Assembly (NCBI GenBank): GCA_030847615.1
Contig: JAUMIR010000001.1
Span: 163,157,001 to 163,221,000, forward strand
Direction of reading: 5' to 3'
From: Gambelia wislizenii
Taxonomy: Eukaryota; Chordata; Lepidosauria; Squamata; Crotaphytidae
DNA: 64,000 bases
Below are positions 20,910 through 32,919 of the stretch, piece by piece. Below the pieces are notes generated by a model. That model had not been told where the DNA came from and did no database searches. It worked only from the letters and a program-made list of their open reading frames with translations. Numbering within the stretch: the first letter of the stretch is position 1; each line of letters begins with the position of its first letter. The translations under genes were made by a program, and so were the position numbers.

Positions 20910-22940
20910 GCATTTTTACATTCCATCTAGCTAGGCAATTGCTCCTGGTTTTCTGACTCGGTAACTTGCAGAGTGCTTTCATTCAACACCATTAAGTTTT
21001 CTTTACATCCACTTCAGTGATGATGTAAATGTTTTATTAGTGTCTTTCCACTGAGCTAATTGTGAATGATGTCTCCTTCCTAGGCTTATGGAAAATAAAT
21101 GGTCTTTGAGGTGTCTGTAAAGCAAAGGTTCTATTCACGTCTGTTAATCACCTCTTTAAGTCCCTTTTACATAACCCATTCCTAATACACCAATAGGAAC
21201 CCATGCTTTGTTTTAAAGGAGCTGGGGGGTGGGGGAGAGTTTTCTAAGGGAAGGGGAGTGATTAAGGAAGAAATGGAGGATGGACAACTGTGACAGGCCC
21301 CAATTTTTATCCCCACAGCAGGCTGGACTGCCACATTTTTGACTGAAAATTAGCCAGAAGTCAAACGCAGAAGTCACTTCCAGTTCTGACTTCCAAGTGT
21401 GTTGGCAAGTTTTTGGAAATTTGTTTTTAATTAATCCACACCTCCAAGAGCCATGATTGACACTTTCTGGGTGTTTTTTTCACCTGGAAAAAAGAATGTG
21501 TAGGTGTGGGGGCTTGGGAGTGCCAGAGGGTTTGGGGCAGTCTTAGGGTTCCATGCAGCTCTTGGGCCAGTTTACCCACCCCTAGATCCTAGAAGATCCT
21601 GCCAAGAGCACTTTGATACTGTTTTACACCAAAAAGCTCACACTGTAAGCTGAGCCTCTAGAACATATTTTAGTCCATGGGTGAGGAACTTGTGGCCCTC
21701 CAGAAGTTCTGGCCTATAACTTCCATCAGTCCCCTCAGTACGGGCAATGGTAAGGGACCAGGGGGGGTTCAGTCCAAAACATCTGGAGGACCACAGTTCA
21801 TGCTCAGCCTCACTGTATAAGTGATCCAAACAATCACTTGAGTTGGGGGGTGGGGTGGAGTGTAACAGAGGTATAGCCATGCTGGTTGTAAGACAAATTC
21901 CGTATTGTGGTAAAACTTATATTAGGCCAACCAAAAAAAAAAAAAAAAGGCACAAAAATGTTTGCAGGTTTTCAAAATCTCCAGCTCTCTTCATTGCGCA
22001 TGATGTTACCAAAATCAGATGGAGGGGAAGGAAAGTGGTGTGGTGAGATACTGGACCTTAAAGTCATGTACAGTAGTCTAAATGTTGTCTTGTGATGTAT
22101 TGAGCTGAAAAGGCCTGCAGATTGTCAAAGAGGGTATTGCCTTTTGACCAGATGAGTCTGTAGGTTTGCTGTGAGCAGGAAAGCAGCAACATTTGATTCT
22201 CCATTTTGAAAATATAGAACTCCACTGTAAACTCTCCATATTCAGCAAGGCTGTCAGGTTCATTTGCCATTGGCAAACAGAAATGGCATCCTTTATATTG
22301 GCAAGGCTGGAGATCATTTGAGATGATGAATTACAGAAGAAAGGTTAATATTAGCCAAACTGGGTAGTCTTATCTAATGAGGTTGGAGGAGTGAAGATTA
22401 GAACATGAAGTCTGTGGGTCACTCGTGGCCCCTAAACCCCATTTTCTGATGCTTAAGGCTTGGCTGCACATTCTGATGTCTAGTGCTTCACTCAGGAATC
22501 AGGATTTTCTACCTTCTACCTATATCTGGAGGTATAACTATGGATCAAAATAAATTTCTCCACCAAACAAGAATGATGTTCCCCATGACAAAAAAATTAT
22601 TTAGTCCTAGCATTGGAGAGAATGAGACACTGAAAATTCTTCACACCTCAAGCTCTTCTATTTATTATGTTTGCATTCCTTTGATCACTTTGCCCTCCCC
22701 TTTTCTTTGGATGCCTAAATTCTATTTCTAGATGCTCAACTGATGTTGTTGCTGCAGTGCCAGAAATCTGAGATATCTGATTAGTGATTAGTGATCCTCT
22801 TCCCCAGTTAGGAGGAGCGGGACTTTGTGGGAGGGGGATTTGGGAGGGTCCATAACAACTGGCATGCAGAGAATTAATCCACTGTTTGCATATGGACAAA
22901 TAACCTTTTCTTTAATGGGATCCAAACTTTTTTCCTCTCC
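20910..22940. other. Intronic sequence, degraded repeats
   Basis: Contains the hAT-like fragment listed separately (21678-21805), a 16-bp A run at about 21933, and a weak repeat at 21290-21590 similar in layout to 25690-25930 (wording GGGTTCCATGCAGCTCTTGG against GGTTGGTGCAGCTCTTTTGG). No exon besides those listed. Confidence 0.35.
21678..21805. mobile_element. hAT-like short palindromic element, degraded
   Basis: GGGTGAGGAACTTGTGGCCC, CCAGAAGTTCTGGCC and TTCAGTCCAAAACATCTGGA: same family as 12463-12600 and 48001-48135, here with its arms partly eroded. Confidence 0.6.
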
Positions 22941-22951
22941 TGTTCCCTCAG

Positions 22952-23107
22952 GAGACAAAGCCACAGGTTCCGAACATAGTCTCTGAACATCCTGTGGAAC
23001 AGATGGTGGAATTCAGTGTCACCCTCACCAACCAGGAATACACCCCAGAACTGAGTGATCCTACAACCCCTCAGTACCAGAAACTAGCTGCAAAATTCCA
23101 GCTTCAA
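22952..23107 (+). CDS. IMPG1: IMPG1 exon, first half of SEA domain 1
   Basis: A 156-nt exon, exactly 52 codons, phase 0 at both ends. The acceptor TGTTCCCTCAG ends at 22951 and the donor GTAAGA begins at 23108. The first 20 residues are linker; then EFSVTLTNQEYTPEL begins the SEA fold (first beta strand), followed by the helix PQYQKLAAKFQLQ. SEA domains are found in heavily glycosylated extracellular proteins (family knowledge). In IMPG proteins they are part of the matrix core protein. Codons show no stop or frameshift. Confidence 0.95.
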
Positions 23108-23395
23108 GTAAGAGCACACACTTATTCGATGGCAATAAAAGCTATGATTGTCTGATGAGAAGGTCAGATGTTTGGTTTGGTTATGGTGGAACAGCAGAGA
23201 CACACTGCAGTGCATTTAATAAAAAGGAAAACTACGTGTTGTCTGCTAAGGAGAAATAACCAAATACACAGCATTTAATAAGAAAAGTGAAATTATACTT
23301 TAGACAGCAATCCTATGGGAGTGCCACATTGAGCATCTGAAGAAGCACACTTAGGAATAAGATGCATGGATGCTTTAGGTTTCCAAATATATATA

Positions 23396-23564
23396 CATTA
23401 GGACCCCCGTGTCCACTGATTCATTATCCACTGGTTCAAATACCCACAGGACACAAAGCAGCATACCTACCATAGAGTCTTCCTAGAAAATGTGCCCTCG
23501 CTAGCCATTTTCTAGGTCTTCCAAGGCCTTGGTATTTTAAGCCAAAGATACAGGAGTCCTACTG
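23396..23564. mobile_element. Tigger/mariner-like MITE (CAGTAGGACCCCC family), short copy
   Basis: TA at 23394-23395 and 23565-23566. Left CATTAGGACCCCCGTGTCCA; right inverted CAGTAGGACTCCTGTATC. Interior ATTCATTATCCACTGG and TAGCCATTTTCTAGGTCTTC match the fuller copy at 42142-42395, with an internal deletion of about 85 bp. Confidence 0.8.
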
Positions 23565-24069
23565 TATTTTTAAAGAGGACAATCCAGCCAAAATTAATGA
23601 CCTCTCATTCCTTCCATTGATTCAACATGGGAAATTCATGTGCTTAAATCTCTCCCCCTGATACAAGTAGCACTATTTAACTTTTTGTGGATCAGATCCT
23701 GTCAGTGATTTCATCCATAATTAGTTCTTATGAGATGCCTTCTAAAATGCCATGCCAGCATCAAACTGTCACTACAAATGTGGATCCGTAAGGTACAACA
23801 CAATCACCTTTCTACCAAGCGAACGGATGGCACAAATTAGAAACATGAAGGATTTGTGTTATCAAGACCCCTTCAGACTAACCAACCCCCTTGATCTTAC
23901 AGGATAATTTCTCCTTTAGCTGAGCAAGCACTATTGAGGAGAAATTACAATGGCATGTATTTTCCTCATCAGCTCTTCTACACTAGGGATTCTCTAGAGC
24001 CAAAGAGGTAATCAGACAAAGAATCTGGAATGTAGCTCTTTAGGAAGACAAGGCATGTATTACCAGCCA

Positions 24070-24430
24070 CTCAGCAGCTGGGCGTTCTTTATAATTTTTT
24101 GTAATTTTTTGGTCCTAATTAGCTTTATGCCCTAGAGATGCCTAAATAGCCTTTACCTTGGCTTGCTTCAACATCTTCTTATCTACCTAGAGGGGAGATA
24201 TTTATCCGTACCTTACTCCCAACATGTGTGCCCTAGTACATCAGGCATGCTTGCAACAGTTGAACATATGCTTCTCTACTGCCTATGCTTCAAGGACATT
24301 CATCTTTTAGTACACTTTTGGCAGCTGTTCTGGGCAAATCCAGTAATTTCTATTGCACTTTTCTTCATTCAGATTCTATTAATGAAGAAAATTGGGTTCA
24401 AGATTCTTCCAACAATAGCCAGCTGATTAA
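24070..24430 (+). mobile_element. Non-LTR retrotransposon fragment (C-terminal part of ORF2)
   Basis: The plus-strand frame at 24163-24426 reads YLEGRYLSVPYSQHVCPSTS then ATVEHMLLYCLCFKDIH, the pattern RxxRVCPCG...ETVEHVLLYCPFYxDIR found near the end of ORF2 in several LINE groups. No RT core is present. It is decayed and partial and lies in the IMPG1 intron after the 22952 exon. Confidence 0.6.
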
Positions 24431-25009
24431 ACCTTCTTAGTAATGTTATCAGTAGCAGCAGGCTCCACTAGGTTCATTGTGGAAAACATTTATGTGTCTG
24501 TCATTGTCATCTGCATATGCCGGACTTCTTTCTGGACTTGTAATCTGTAGCTGGACAATTTGTATTTGTTTGTTTTCTAACTATAAAGGCTGGTTTGTGA
24601 CCATACTAAAGTTAGGTGTGTAATGTTATCAAGGCACCATTTTCACATGTACTGCACTGAAAAGCTAGGGGCATGTCAAAAGCCACCTAACTGAACCAAA
24701 AAGTTATAGAAACATGTTTCACTCTACAGATGAAACCATATTTGTTATCAACAGGGGCAGTAACAGTGATGGCATTCTTCCCATATTATAATTTCCAGAG
24801 GTTAGTTGTGTTAGTCTTTAAAATGCTACAAGACCATTTGTTGTTTTTGCTGCAAAAGACAAATCAGCTTTTGGCAGAAATATTCATAGATACTTTATCA
24901 GATGTTTGAACATTGCTATACATTTCAGGTATATGTACAGATATTGTTGGATAAAGAGTATAAACAGTGATGTCAAGAGGAATAAAATGTAGCAATTACA
25001 TGCAGTGAT

Positions 25010-25085
25010 TTGTAATTCTCTCTGTTTTGTAAGCTACTGTGAGCACAATTTTTTTGCGAGGGGGAGCAGGATATAAATAAATTTA
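25010..25085 (+). repeat. LINE 3' tail fragment
   Basis: TTTTGTAAGCTACTGTGAGC ... GGATATAAATAAATTTATGG resembles the common '...taagccgccctgagt...ggtataaataaat' tail of reptile LINEs. Weak. Confidence 0.35.
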
Positions 25086-25089
25086 TGGA

Positions 25090-26435
25090 TGATAGATGGA
25101 GGGATGATGATTATGGTATTAACAGTAGCCATTGTGTAAAGCAGGGGGTGGAGTTATTAATGACAGTATAGGCACCCTGACATCGGTAAACCAAAATTAA
25201 ACTTGTAGTGAAATAAAAAACCTATCATGTTCATGTGAGGCTTTTAATGTGCAATCACCCTGCCTCCTTCACAGAATTTAATGAGATCCAGATGACATTG
25301 TATTCCACTTGTAACCCTCCTTTGTTTTCCCATTAGTTCTTTCATCTTCTTCATCCCCACCACAATATGTAGCTCACTGGTTGTATTCAGTGCTGTGAGA
25401 TACAATATGTGCAGGTCTGCACTGAAAACAGGAACTGTACATCCTCCATGGTTGCGTCCTTTAGATATGGAATGGAGCAGGGAGAGATGCTGTGCACAGT
25501 ACAAATGGGGTGGGCAAAGTGGATCCTGTGGGTCACACATGGCTCCCACTGGCTGTACTGCAGCCCTGACCCTTTCCACCCCAGCTCTTATACATGCAAT
25601 CACACACACTTTTGAAAACAACCACTTTCACTCACTGGGGGACATGGCATGGCATTTCACATCCTCTTCATGTGAGGCAGCCTGTATCAGTCTGGTGTAG
25701 GCTCTCCCCACACACCTTGCGCAAAACAACTGGAAGTAACCCTCCATTTACTCCAGGCTTTGAAGGAAAGGCTTCTACAGGCTTCTAATTGTATCCCTAG
25801 AGGGTGTAGCTGGCAATTTGGGAGTGCCCCCAGATTTAAGGGATATTGGAGGCATGGGAGCTCAGAGGGGTTGGTGCAGCTCTTTTGGGTCCTGGTGGGA
25901 TGAATGAACCCCTAGGACTCTGGAAGTTGCTGAGCCCTGGCTTACAGGAGGGGAAATGAAGTGACACTAAAGGATCTCATGACTCACTTCATTTCTACCA
26001 CAGTAGCATTGCAATTCAGCTCTGTAATCTGGACCAATTCCTATGGTGGTTCAGCTCTGTAATGTTAGACCTGTTCCTATGGTGTGATTTTCCATTGTTT
26101 CAGGAAAATTGGCCTGGGCAAAAGTCTCTTAAGAGCCAACTTAAGATATATGGTAGTGGCATGAAAATGTGATACATAATTATGAGATAATTCTCCATGC
26201 AATTATAACCCTTCAGAGTTACAGAGTTTCTTGTTTGCATGTACTTCAATGGCACAGTTTCTGTATATGTGGGAAAGCTTGCACATCAGGGAAGTAGCTT
26301 CTCGTTTAAGCCCTTCAGGTGCATTCTGAGATGTTACAGGCCGATGAGAGGCCTAAATACTACTCAGTTATATCCCATCTCCAATGTTCTTGGCTAAGCA
26401 ATGGAAGATGGTTAATCTGCATTGTGCTTAGGCTT
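25090..26435. other. Intronic sequence, small tandem repeat
   Basis: A two-copy direct repeat of about 36 bp (TTCAGCTCTGTAAT ... TTCCTATGGTG) lies at 26013-26083. A weak dispersed repeat lies at 25690-25930. No exon. Confidence 0.4.
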
Positions 26436-26436
26436 G

Positions 26437-26665
26437 ACTTTAGCAATAGCAATTGCATTTATATTTCTGTACCGCTTATCAGTGCCAAAGCACTCCCTAA
26501 GCAGTTTCTAATGTGTGTTAGCTAATTGCCCCCAACAAGCTGGGTACTCGTTTTACCGACCTACGGAAGGATGGAAGGCAGAGTCAACCTTGGAGCCCTC
26601 TGGGATCAAACTCACAACCTTTGTGGCTGCAGTACCAGCATTTAACCACTGTGCCACCAGGCTTT
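26437..26665 (-). mobile_element. tRNA-related SINE with squamate-type tail
   Basis: Minus orientation. GGGATCAAACTCACAACCTT...TTTAACCACTGTGCCACC is the reverse of a tRNA-like promoter (box A near GGCACAGTGGTTAAA, box B near GGTTGTGAGTTTGATCC). The body contains GACCTACGGAAGGATGGAAG and AGTCAACCTTGGAGCC, a sequence common in squamate SINEs. Confidence 0.6.
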
Positions 26666-26669
26666 AGAG

Positions 26670-28740
26670 GAGTTATCCAGGGTGCTGAACCCAAAATAGA
26701 TAGCTCCTTTGAAGTTTGGCTAGGCCTGACATCTGTTCCCCCACTGAACTAAAGAGCAGTACAAGACAGACTGCAGAGCTACCCAGTCAGCAGACAGCAT
26801 GAGCCATACCACACACCATTAAGAAAAGTCATTTGAGCCTAATCAGGAGTTAATGGACAGTACTTTGCAGTGATTTCATTTCAACAATAAATGTAATGAG
26901 CAATTTAAATACAAATGCTGAATGAAATTAACCACTGTTGTCTGAGCTACTTTTCAAAGAGAGCTACCAAGGGACCCAAAAGCATGCAATCTCCTCTAGT
27001 CATTTGGGCATTATCCCTGTTCCCCCAGAGTTAGAGCAACAAAGGCATGTTTATATCATTACCACAGCTAACTGAATGCTTCATTAGCTATTTAATAGTC
27101 AGCAATTAATGATCTGAAGGTTGCTTCATTGAAAGTTAAGCAAAAGTCAGTATGGCAAGGAGGGAGAGTGATATTGCAGGAATGCTCCTTGGAGTATTCT
27201 CTTTGCTCTTTGAAGTCTAACATCAATTGCACATGTAATGCTCATCCCAGGAGCATTGAAAGAGCTAGCAGATAATCTTTTCCTGAGACCCAACATGAAT
27301 TTTCATGCAAAGTTATGAGCAATGCCTGTGTCCTGCTGGTAGTCCTAACTAAAGCAGACCCATTGACTCAACTGTTTGAATGAGGAGCCAATGTAAACCC
27401 AGCTGATTCAGTGTCTACTGTAGTCGGGGATACCAATAAGATTCAGATCAATATTTCCACATTGTTGAATTCTGCTTAATTCTGGGTGACTTATGTCTGC
27501 ATTTAAATGACACTCCAAAAAGGCATACATACATATGCCCAAATGTTGACTGAAATGGTGTTAGATTAGTCCCTAAAGGTTTGTTCTCAAAATGAAATAA
27601 TCATCAATGTAATGGGTGTTCCTAGGTCTACTTTATGCATAGATTCCCTGGCTTCCTACAGGAAGATTCTAGAAGGCAGTGGGTGAGCCTATCAGAACAC
27701 AAAGCTCTATGTGCCCTAGTTTTTGATGCAGGATGGGTCATAGCAGATCTCATTATTTCTTGGCAACGTATACAGATATAGTGCCACAACTTTGAGATCT
27801 TGTGGTAGAGAGCAGCATGACAAGTGGCCATGTTAATTTGAAGATTCTGGGACTTAGAGTCCCAAACAGCTCAGCATGAATCACCAGAGGGGATGGCTGC
27901 CCTTCTTTTGACCACTGAATGGCATGGTAATTTTCTGTAGGACCTGGCAGAATGTGCTGCATGATCTATTCTAGGCCATCATGTGGGTGGGAGGGAATGA
28001 GCACCCACATGCCCTACTCCAATCCTGTCATCTCTCCTTATGCAGGCTGGTAACATCCCAATACAAAAAATTGTAACATCCCGATACAAAAAATGTGCAC
28101 AGGTCTAAATAGCACTGTTGACTGTAGAATCCCTCCCCCTTGGTGACTGATCACATGATTTTGACCTAGTTGTATTGAATTATGCACAAAGAAACCTCCA
28201 TTTAAACATTCTACATTTAGGCATACATGTAGATGCATTGGGTAGTAAGTGTATGGGGTGGCAGAGATCCTTATGTATATAGGTCAAAATTAAGCAGTTG
28301 ATTATCAGTTCCACCACCACTATCCTTGGGGATTGACTATATGTTTCTGATCTACTTGTGTAGACTGCCTTTACATGGCTTCATCGTTTCTTTATGTGGA
28401 TGTTTGGGCTGGTAGAGGCAAGTAGGTAAACCAGGTTGATAGAATGTGCCCTAAGCTCACTTGGTGGGAAGAGCTGCCACTTATCTGGGTTTATATATGC
28501 AATGGCTCATATCCATTAATCCAAGCAATATTTAAGCATGGCTGAGTTAAACTACTGAAGTAAAGTCTCCATCAGCCATACAACCGACATGAATTCTCCA
28601 ACATTCTTCCAAAGTACCAGAATTCTGTTTTACAAATGCTAGAATAGAACCTGCTGGGAGTAAATGATTATTTAGTTAACATCATTTAGTTCCTCTCTCA
28701 GAAAAAAAGACTATATGGTTAAGGCAGTTTCTCCTCCCCC
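26670..28740. other. Intronic sequence, small repeats
   Basis: A degenerate repeat of the 'AGACCCATTGACTCAA' type lies at about 27330-27445. A two-copy tandem of 23 bp (GTAACATCCCRATACAAAAA) lies at 28049-28094. No exon between those listed. Confidence 0.4.
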
Positions 28741-28774
28741 CACTCCCCTCTTGTCTCTCTTTTCTTTCCAACAG

Positions 28775-28833
28775 ATGCAAAAAATATTTGAGAAACTTGC
28801 AGGATTCAAAGAGATTCGTGTGTTAGGATTTAG
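28775..28833 (+). CDS. IMPG1: IMPG1 exon, SEA domain 1 continued
   Basis: A 59-nt exon after a strong pyrimidine tract (28735-28770) and ACAG ending 28774; the donor is GTAAGT at 28834. It encodes MQKIFEKLAGFKEIRVLGF plus two bases of the next arginine codon. The pattern QKIF.KL.GFK.I.VLGFR is a hallmark of IMPG SEA domain 1, joining the second helix to the next beta strand. The preceding exon ends in phase 0 and the next begins with the base completing AGA. Confidence 0.95.
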
Positions 28834-28839
28834 GTAAGT

Positions 28840-30570
28840 GATAACACAATTCACTTCCAGGTAAGGATATACCTGTATCTCTCACTAATCATCAAGATGG
28901 CAAATATAGGACTGTTACAGAGCAATATTTGAGAATACTCTAATGTTTATTTTTTAAATTCAGAAGGAAGGCTGATTCAGACAACAGTATTTCTTAATAT
29001 GTTTATAACCTTCAGATTATTTTCTGAATGTATCTATGAAAATAAACTATTCCAGAAGACCCCTAATACGCACACTTCCCACCATGTCTTGTTTTGTTTT
29101 TCATTTCATGTATTATATTTCTTAGCCACTTTTCACTACTATGGTCTTCCCAATGCAGATTGCAATAATAATAAAAAAAAAAAAGTAGGACTGAGTAGTA
29201 ATCAAACTATAAAAGCTCCTTACATTTAAGCCATTTAAAAATAAGCCAGTATCTAGTACCTTTCTCAATCATTTTATCTTGGAGGAACCCTTGAAAGAAC
29301 TTTCAGGTCTCAGGTAACCCTTGCATAACAATTATTGTGGCTGGAATTCACCAAGGCATTTACAGATGCATAACCTAGAGTACACATTCATGACTGGCTC
29401 ATATTAACAATCCCTACATATTTCCTAGTTTAGGGAATACATAGGCACCATGAAAGTCCCCCAATCCCCACTTTCCAGGTAGCAGCAGCAGCTGTGATCA
29501 ACATGGGTCTGTTCCCCTCTGGATCAGGAAGCAGCTGTCTGACAGTCCCACCTCCCCCTTGCACAAGCAATCTCTGGCACAAGGGGGGACTGTTTCTGTC
29601 TGTCACAACAGAGACCTCTCACAGTCACCTGCTTCCCAATCAACAGGGGGAAAGACCCCCATCAATGAGAGTGGCTGCTGCCCAGTAAGTGGGGAATGGG
29701 GGGGGGCGGATGGGCTGGGAGACACTATGTAGCTACATAACTATGGTGGTTATAGAGGTAAGCAGCTGGTTCAGAATTCTGGCCTATATCTACAGCTAGG
29801 AAAAAAAAGTTTATTTTTTTCAGTCACAATTTCACATGGAACCGCTAGCAACCTCTTTGGGAACCCTACGGTTCCAGGGAATCCTGGTTGATAAAACCTG
29901 ACCTAATACAGTTCATATGTCTAACAGCTGCCTGTACTGTAAAAAATATCCTATTGAGGTCAGAAAGCACTAATAGGTTTTGAATATCCTTGTAAAAGCA
30001 ACCACAGATGGAGCCAGCCCTATATATTTCTGGAGAGAATTCCATAGGGTTGGGGTTATTAATGGAAAGGGGTGCTTATTGAGGCATGGGCCCACCATAG
30101 TTCAGCAGAATGGGAAGTCATGTTCATATAACATACTTCTCTTGGTGAAATTAAAAACTACTCAAACCCAGGAGCAGGAAAAAGAGCAGTCATTAGTCAT
30201 ACTCATTATCATTCTAGTCAGTGGGCATGATATAGAATCTAGATGGTGCCATTCTGTTCTCTGCTTGAGGGGAAAGATTTCATAGGCCCAGTGGGAAAGT
30301 AACCATGCAGGTACTTGTACACAATAGCCTACATCCAAAGGGGGATGTCCACTGATAAAACAGCTTCCATTGGCCGAATATGAAGTAGGAGCAACTTCCA
30401 CTTCCCACTGCAAACCCTCTTGATCTGATTTTTGGATGGCTGAAGGCTGTAGTAGGGTGGAGGAGTGGAGAAAGCTCCTTGGGCTGCTGCTACACTGCCA
30501 GTATGGCGTTGCCCATTATGACAGTGTCAGTGGATTTGACCCAGTTTCTTTTTTTACCAAAGAAAGTAAT
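28840..30570. other. Intronic sequence, nothing firm
   Basis: AT-rich at first; a GC-richer stretch at 29450-29720 has loose similarity to the unclassified repeat at 42530-42915. No exon, RNA gene or sharp element border. Confidence 0.35.
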
Positions 30571-30572
30571 CC

Positions 30573-30802
30573 CTAAGCAGTTGTTGCCTTCAAGATGACT
30601 CTGACTTATGACAATCTTATCCTTCAATTTTCTCAACAAGATTCATTTAGATGAGGTTTGCCATTGCCTTCTTCTTAAACTAAGAAGTATGCCTTGTCCA
30701 AGGTCACCCAGTAGGTTTCTGTGGCTGAGTGGAGATTTGAATCCTGGTCTCCCAGAATCCTAATCCAACACTCAAATCTCTACACCACACTGGCTCACTG
30801 AG
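30573..30802 (-). mobile_element. tRNA-derived SINE
   Basis: Minus orientation. Reversed, it reads from the promoter side GTGTGGTGTAGAGATTTGAG (box A) through GGATTCAAATCTCC (box B) to TTGTCATAAGTCAGAGTC and CTTGAAGGCAACAAC at the tail. Same family as 35254-35492 and 35568-35770. Confidence 0.8.
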
Positions 30803-30809
30803 TGGTATT

Positions 30810-32380
30810 CCACTCATAAAGTTTTCACTGGTAGAAAAGGGAGAGAAACGATCTTTGCAGTTCCTCCTCCCTATCCAAACCATACTGCCATTCTGTGCCC
30901 CATCTAAAGGTTTCCTGATGTCCCATTAGAGAAGATTGGGGATGGGATAGAGGACATAGAGGAAAGAGCAACCTTTGCTCCTGCTCTCTTCCACCCTTGA
31001 ATCAGAAGCATCTTGATGGTAGAAGGGGCCCTTTTGCCCCTAGGAGACAGTTTCTGGACCCAATCCACTATGCATCCTTTCATAGACAGGGAAGAAAAAT
31101 CCTCTATGCTTTAAAGGTTCTGGCTTATACTCTTTAACATTCCACATGATGTTCATAGAAATAGATTTTTCATTATGTTATTCAGTCAAACCACTTATTC
31201 TAAGTCAGCCTGATGTATTTAAATGATGTACTAAAATGGAAGAGCTGTTTGAGTAGGTGACGTGAAGAATACAGGTTTTTTTAAAAGAAGACACAACACA
31301 ACTTGTACAGAACATTTCTTTCTGTACTATTTTTTTTTACCAAGATCAACAAAATTATTTCCCCATATTTCCCCCCATTTTTTCCACTCAAAGAAACTGC
31401 CAAGCCATTTCACAGTCATATATGTGAAATCATGCTTCTAGGTTCCACTTTGTTATTATAATCTAGCATCACACGCTGATATAAATAAGAAAAGGACACC
31501 TTGCTTTGGTTAGGTAGATAATCATAGAATTTTTTTCAGTCCCTCTGTGAAATCCTATGGGACAATGACGTGAATCCTATTGGTTAATCCCAACTACAAT
31601 ATGCAGTTTTATCAGTTGTTGAATGGTAAGTCTACATGCAGGTAAATCCCACTAACTGAATAAATCTTCCCTAGTTGAAAATAACAGTAAGAATTAAGCC
31701 AATATCAATAGGCTATAGACTACAAAACTATTGGGAGAATAGCAAAACCCTGTCCCAAGCACTTCGAAATCTATGTTATATGTAATGTACTTACCTGTAA
31801 TAAATTACTTTTGGGCAGGGGATAATGAGGGAAGACCAGAATTAAATTTAAAAGGTAACATAATGACAACATGGCAAGACTGCAGCTGACACGCAGGTCC
31901 CTTTTTGGATGGGGGTGAGGAGGCTATTCTCTTGCCTTTGCACTCTGTTAAAAAAAAAAAGCCCACACTAGCAGCTGTCAAGCCCTTGGCAGGGTTGCTG
32001 CTGCTCCTTCTTACTGGCGGGAAGGGGAGGAAGGAGGTGAGGTGATTCAATCCAAGATGACCTGGCTGCTCTGAGCTCCTACGGAAGGAAAATGGAGGTT
32101 CACTCCATTTGAGAGCACACCCTCATTTCTTTATTCCCAGCCAAACTAAGACCATACGGTTCTCTGTGGTCTGTATGACCTTCCCCTTCCCTACCCCTCC
32201 CCACCATTAAGCAACGTCAGCAGGAGCCCTTCCTCAAGCTTTGCAGCAGCTACCTGTAGTAGAAAGACATGGAGCTACATGAGCATAGCTATGCACAGAC
32301 TGAATAGCTGAGCCTGTACCTTTCAACTACTCTGCTCTCCTAGCCATTCCTCATAAGAGTTCATTTTTTAAATCCTTCAC
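30810..32380. other. Intronic sequence, degenerate repeat only
   Basis: A weak repeat of the 'TAATCCCAACTA...AAATCCCACTAACTGAATAA' type lies at 31560-31700. No exon. Confidence 0.35.
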
Positions 32381-32382
32381 CA

Positions 32383-32460
32383 TCATGGTCATCCTTCTTT
32401 GGACAGGTTCTAGCTTCTGGATATCCTTGTTAAATTGTGGTGCCCAGAACTGGACAGAGT
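32383..32460 (-). mobile_element. CR1 fragment
   Basis: TTCTTTGGACAGGTTCTAGC and TTGTGGTGCCCAGAACTGGA match the minus-strand CR1 copies at about 9240-9290 and 61275-61340. Only about 80 bp remains. Confidence 0.75.
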
Positions 32461-32622
32461 TCACAGTTTTTCTTTTTAGGAAACAACAGCACTACATAGC
32501 AGGTTGTTGTTGGCTGTTTTAATCAAGGTGGTAAGGGAGGGAGGAACTGGGGTAAAAAAGGGTAGTTACTATAGAGCACAGAACAGTCCATGGCTTCCTG
32601 GTGTGTCACGGTTATAAAGTAA

Positions 32623-32915
32623 GAGGCTTACCACACTCCAAAGCAGCAGGGGAGCAGGGACATTCCATCTTCCATGCTGCCATACTGCATGACATTGTCG
32701 TTCTTCTGGCATTCTTTCATTCTGGTCCCATGGGAGACCAAGGTAAAACCATGTCTTTTTGCTAATGGGTTTTTCCGGTTAGCCAAAAGACATGGTTTTA
32801 CCTCGGTCCCCCATGGAACCATAACGAAAGAATAACGATGGCATGTGGTAAGGCAGCACAGAAGACGGAACGTTCGTGCTTCACTGCCACTTTTCCTTGG
32901 AGTGTGGTAAGCCCC
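32623..32915. mobile_element. Foldback MITE (GCTTACCACACTCC ends), TAA duplication
   Basis: Left GAGGCTTACCACACTCCAAA; right inverted GGGGCTTACCACACTCCAAG. The arms meet around 32765: AAAACCATGTCTTTTGC-like left arm against CAAAAGACATGGTTTTACCT. Flanked by TAA at 32620-32622 and 32916-32918. 293 bp, no coding. Confidence 0.85.
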
Positions 32916-32919
32916 TAAG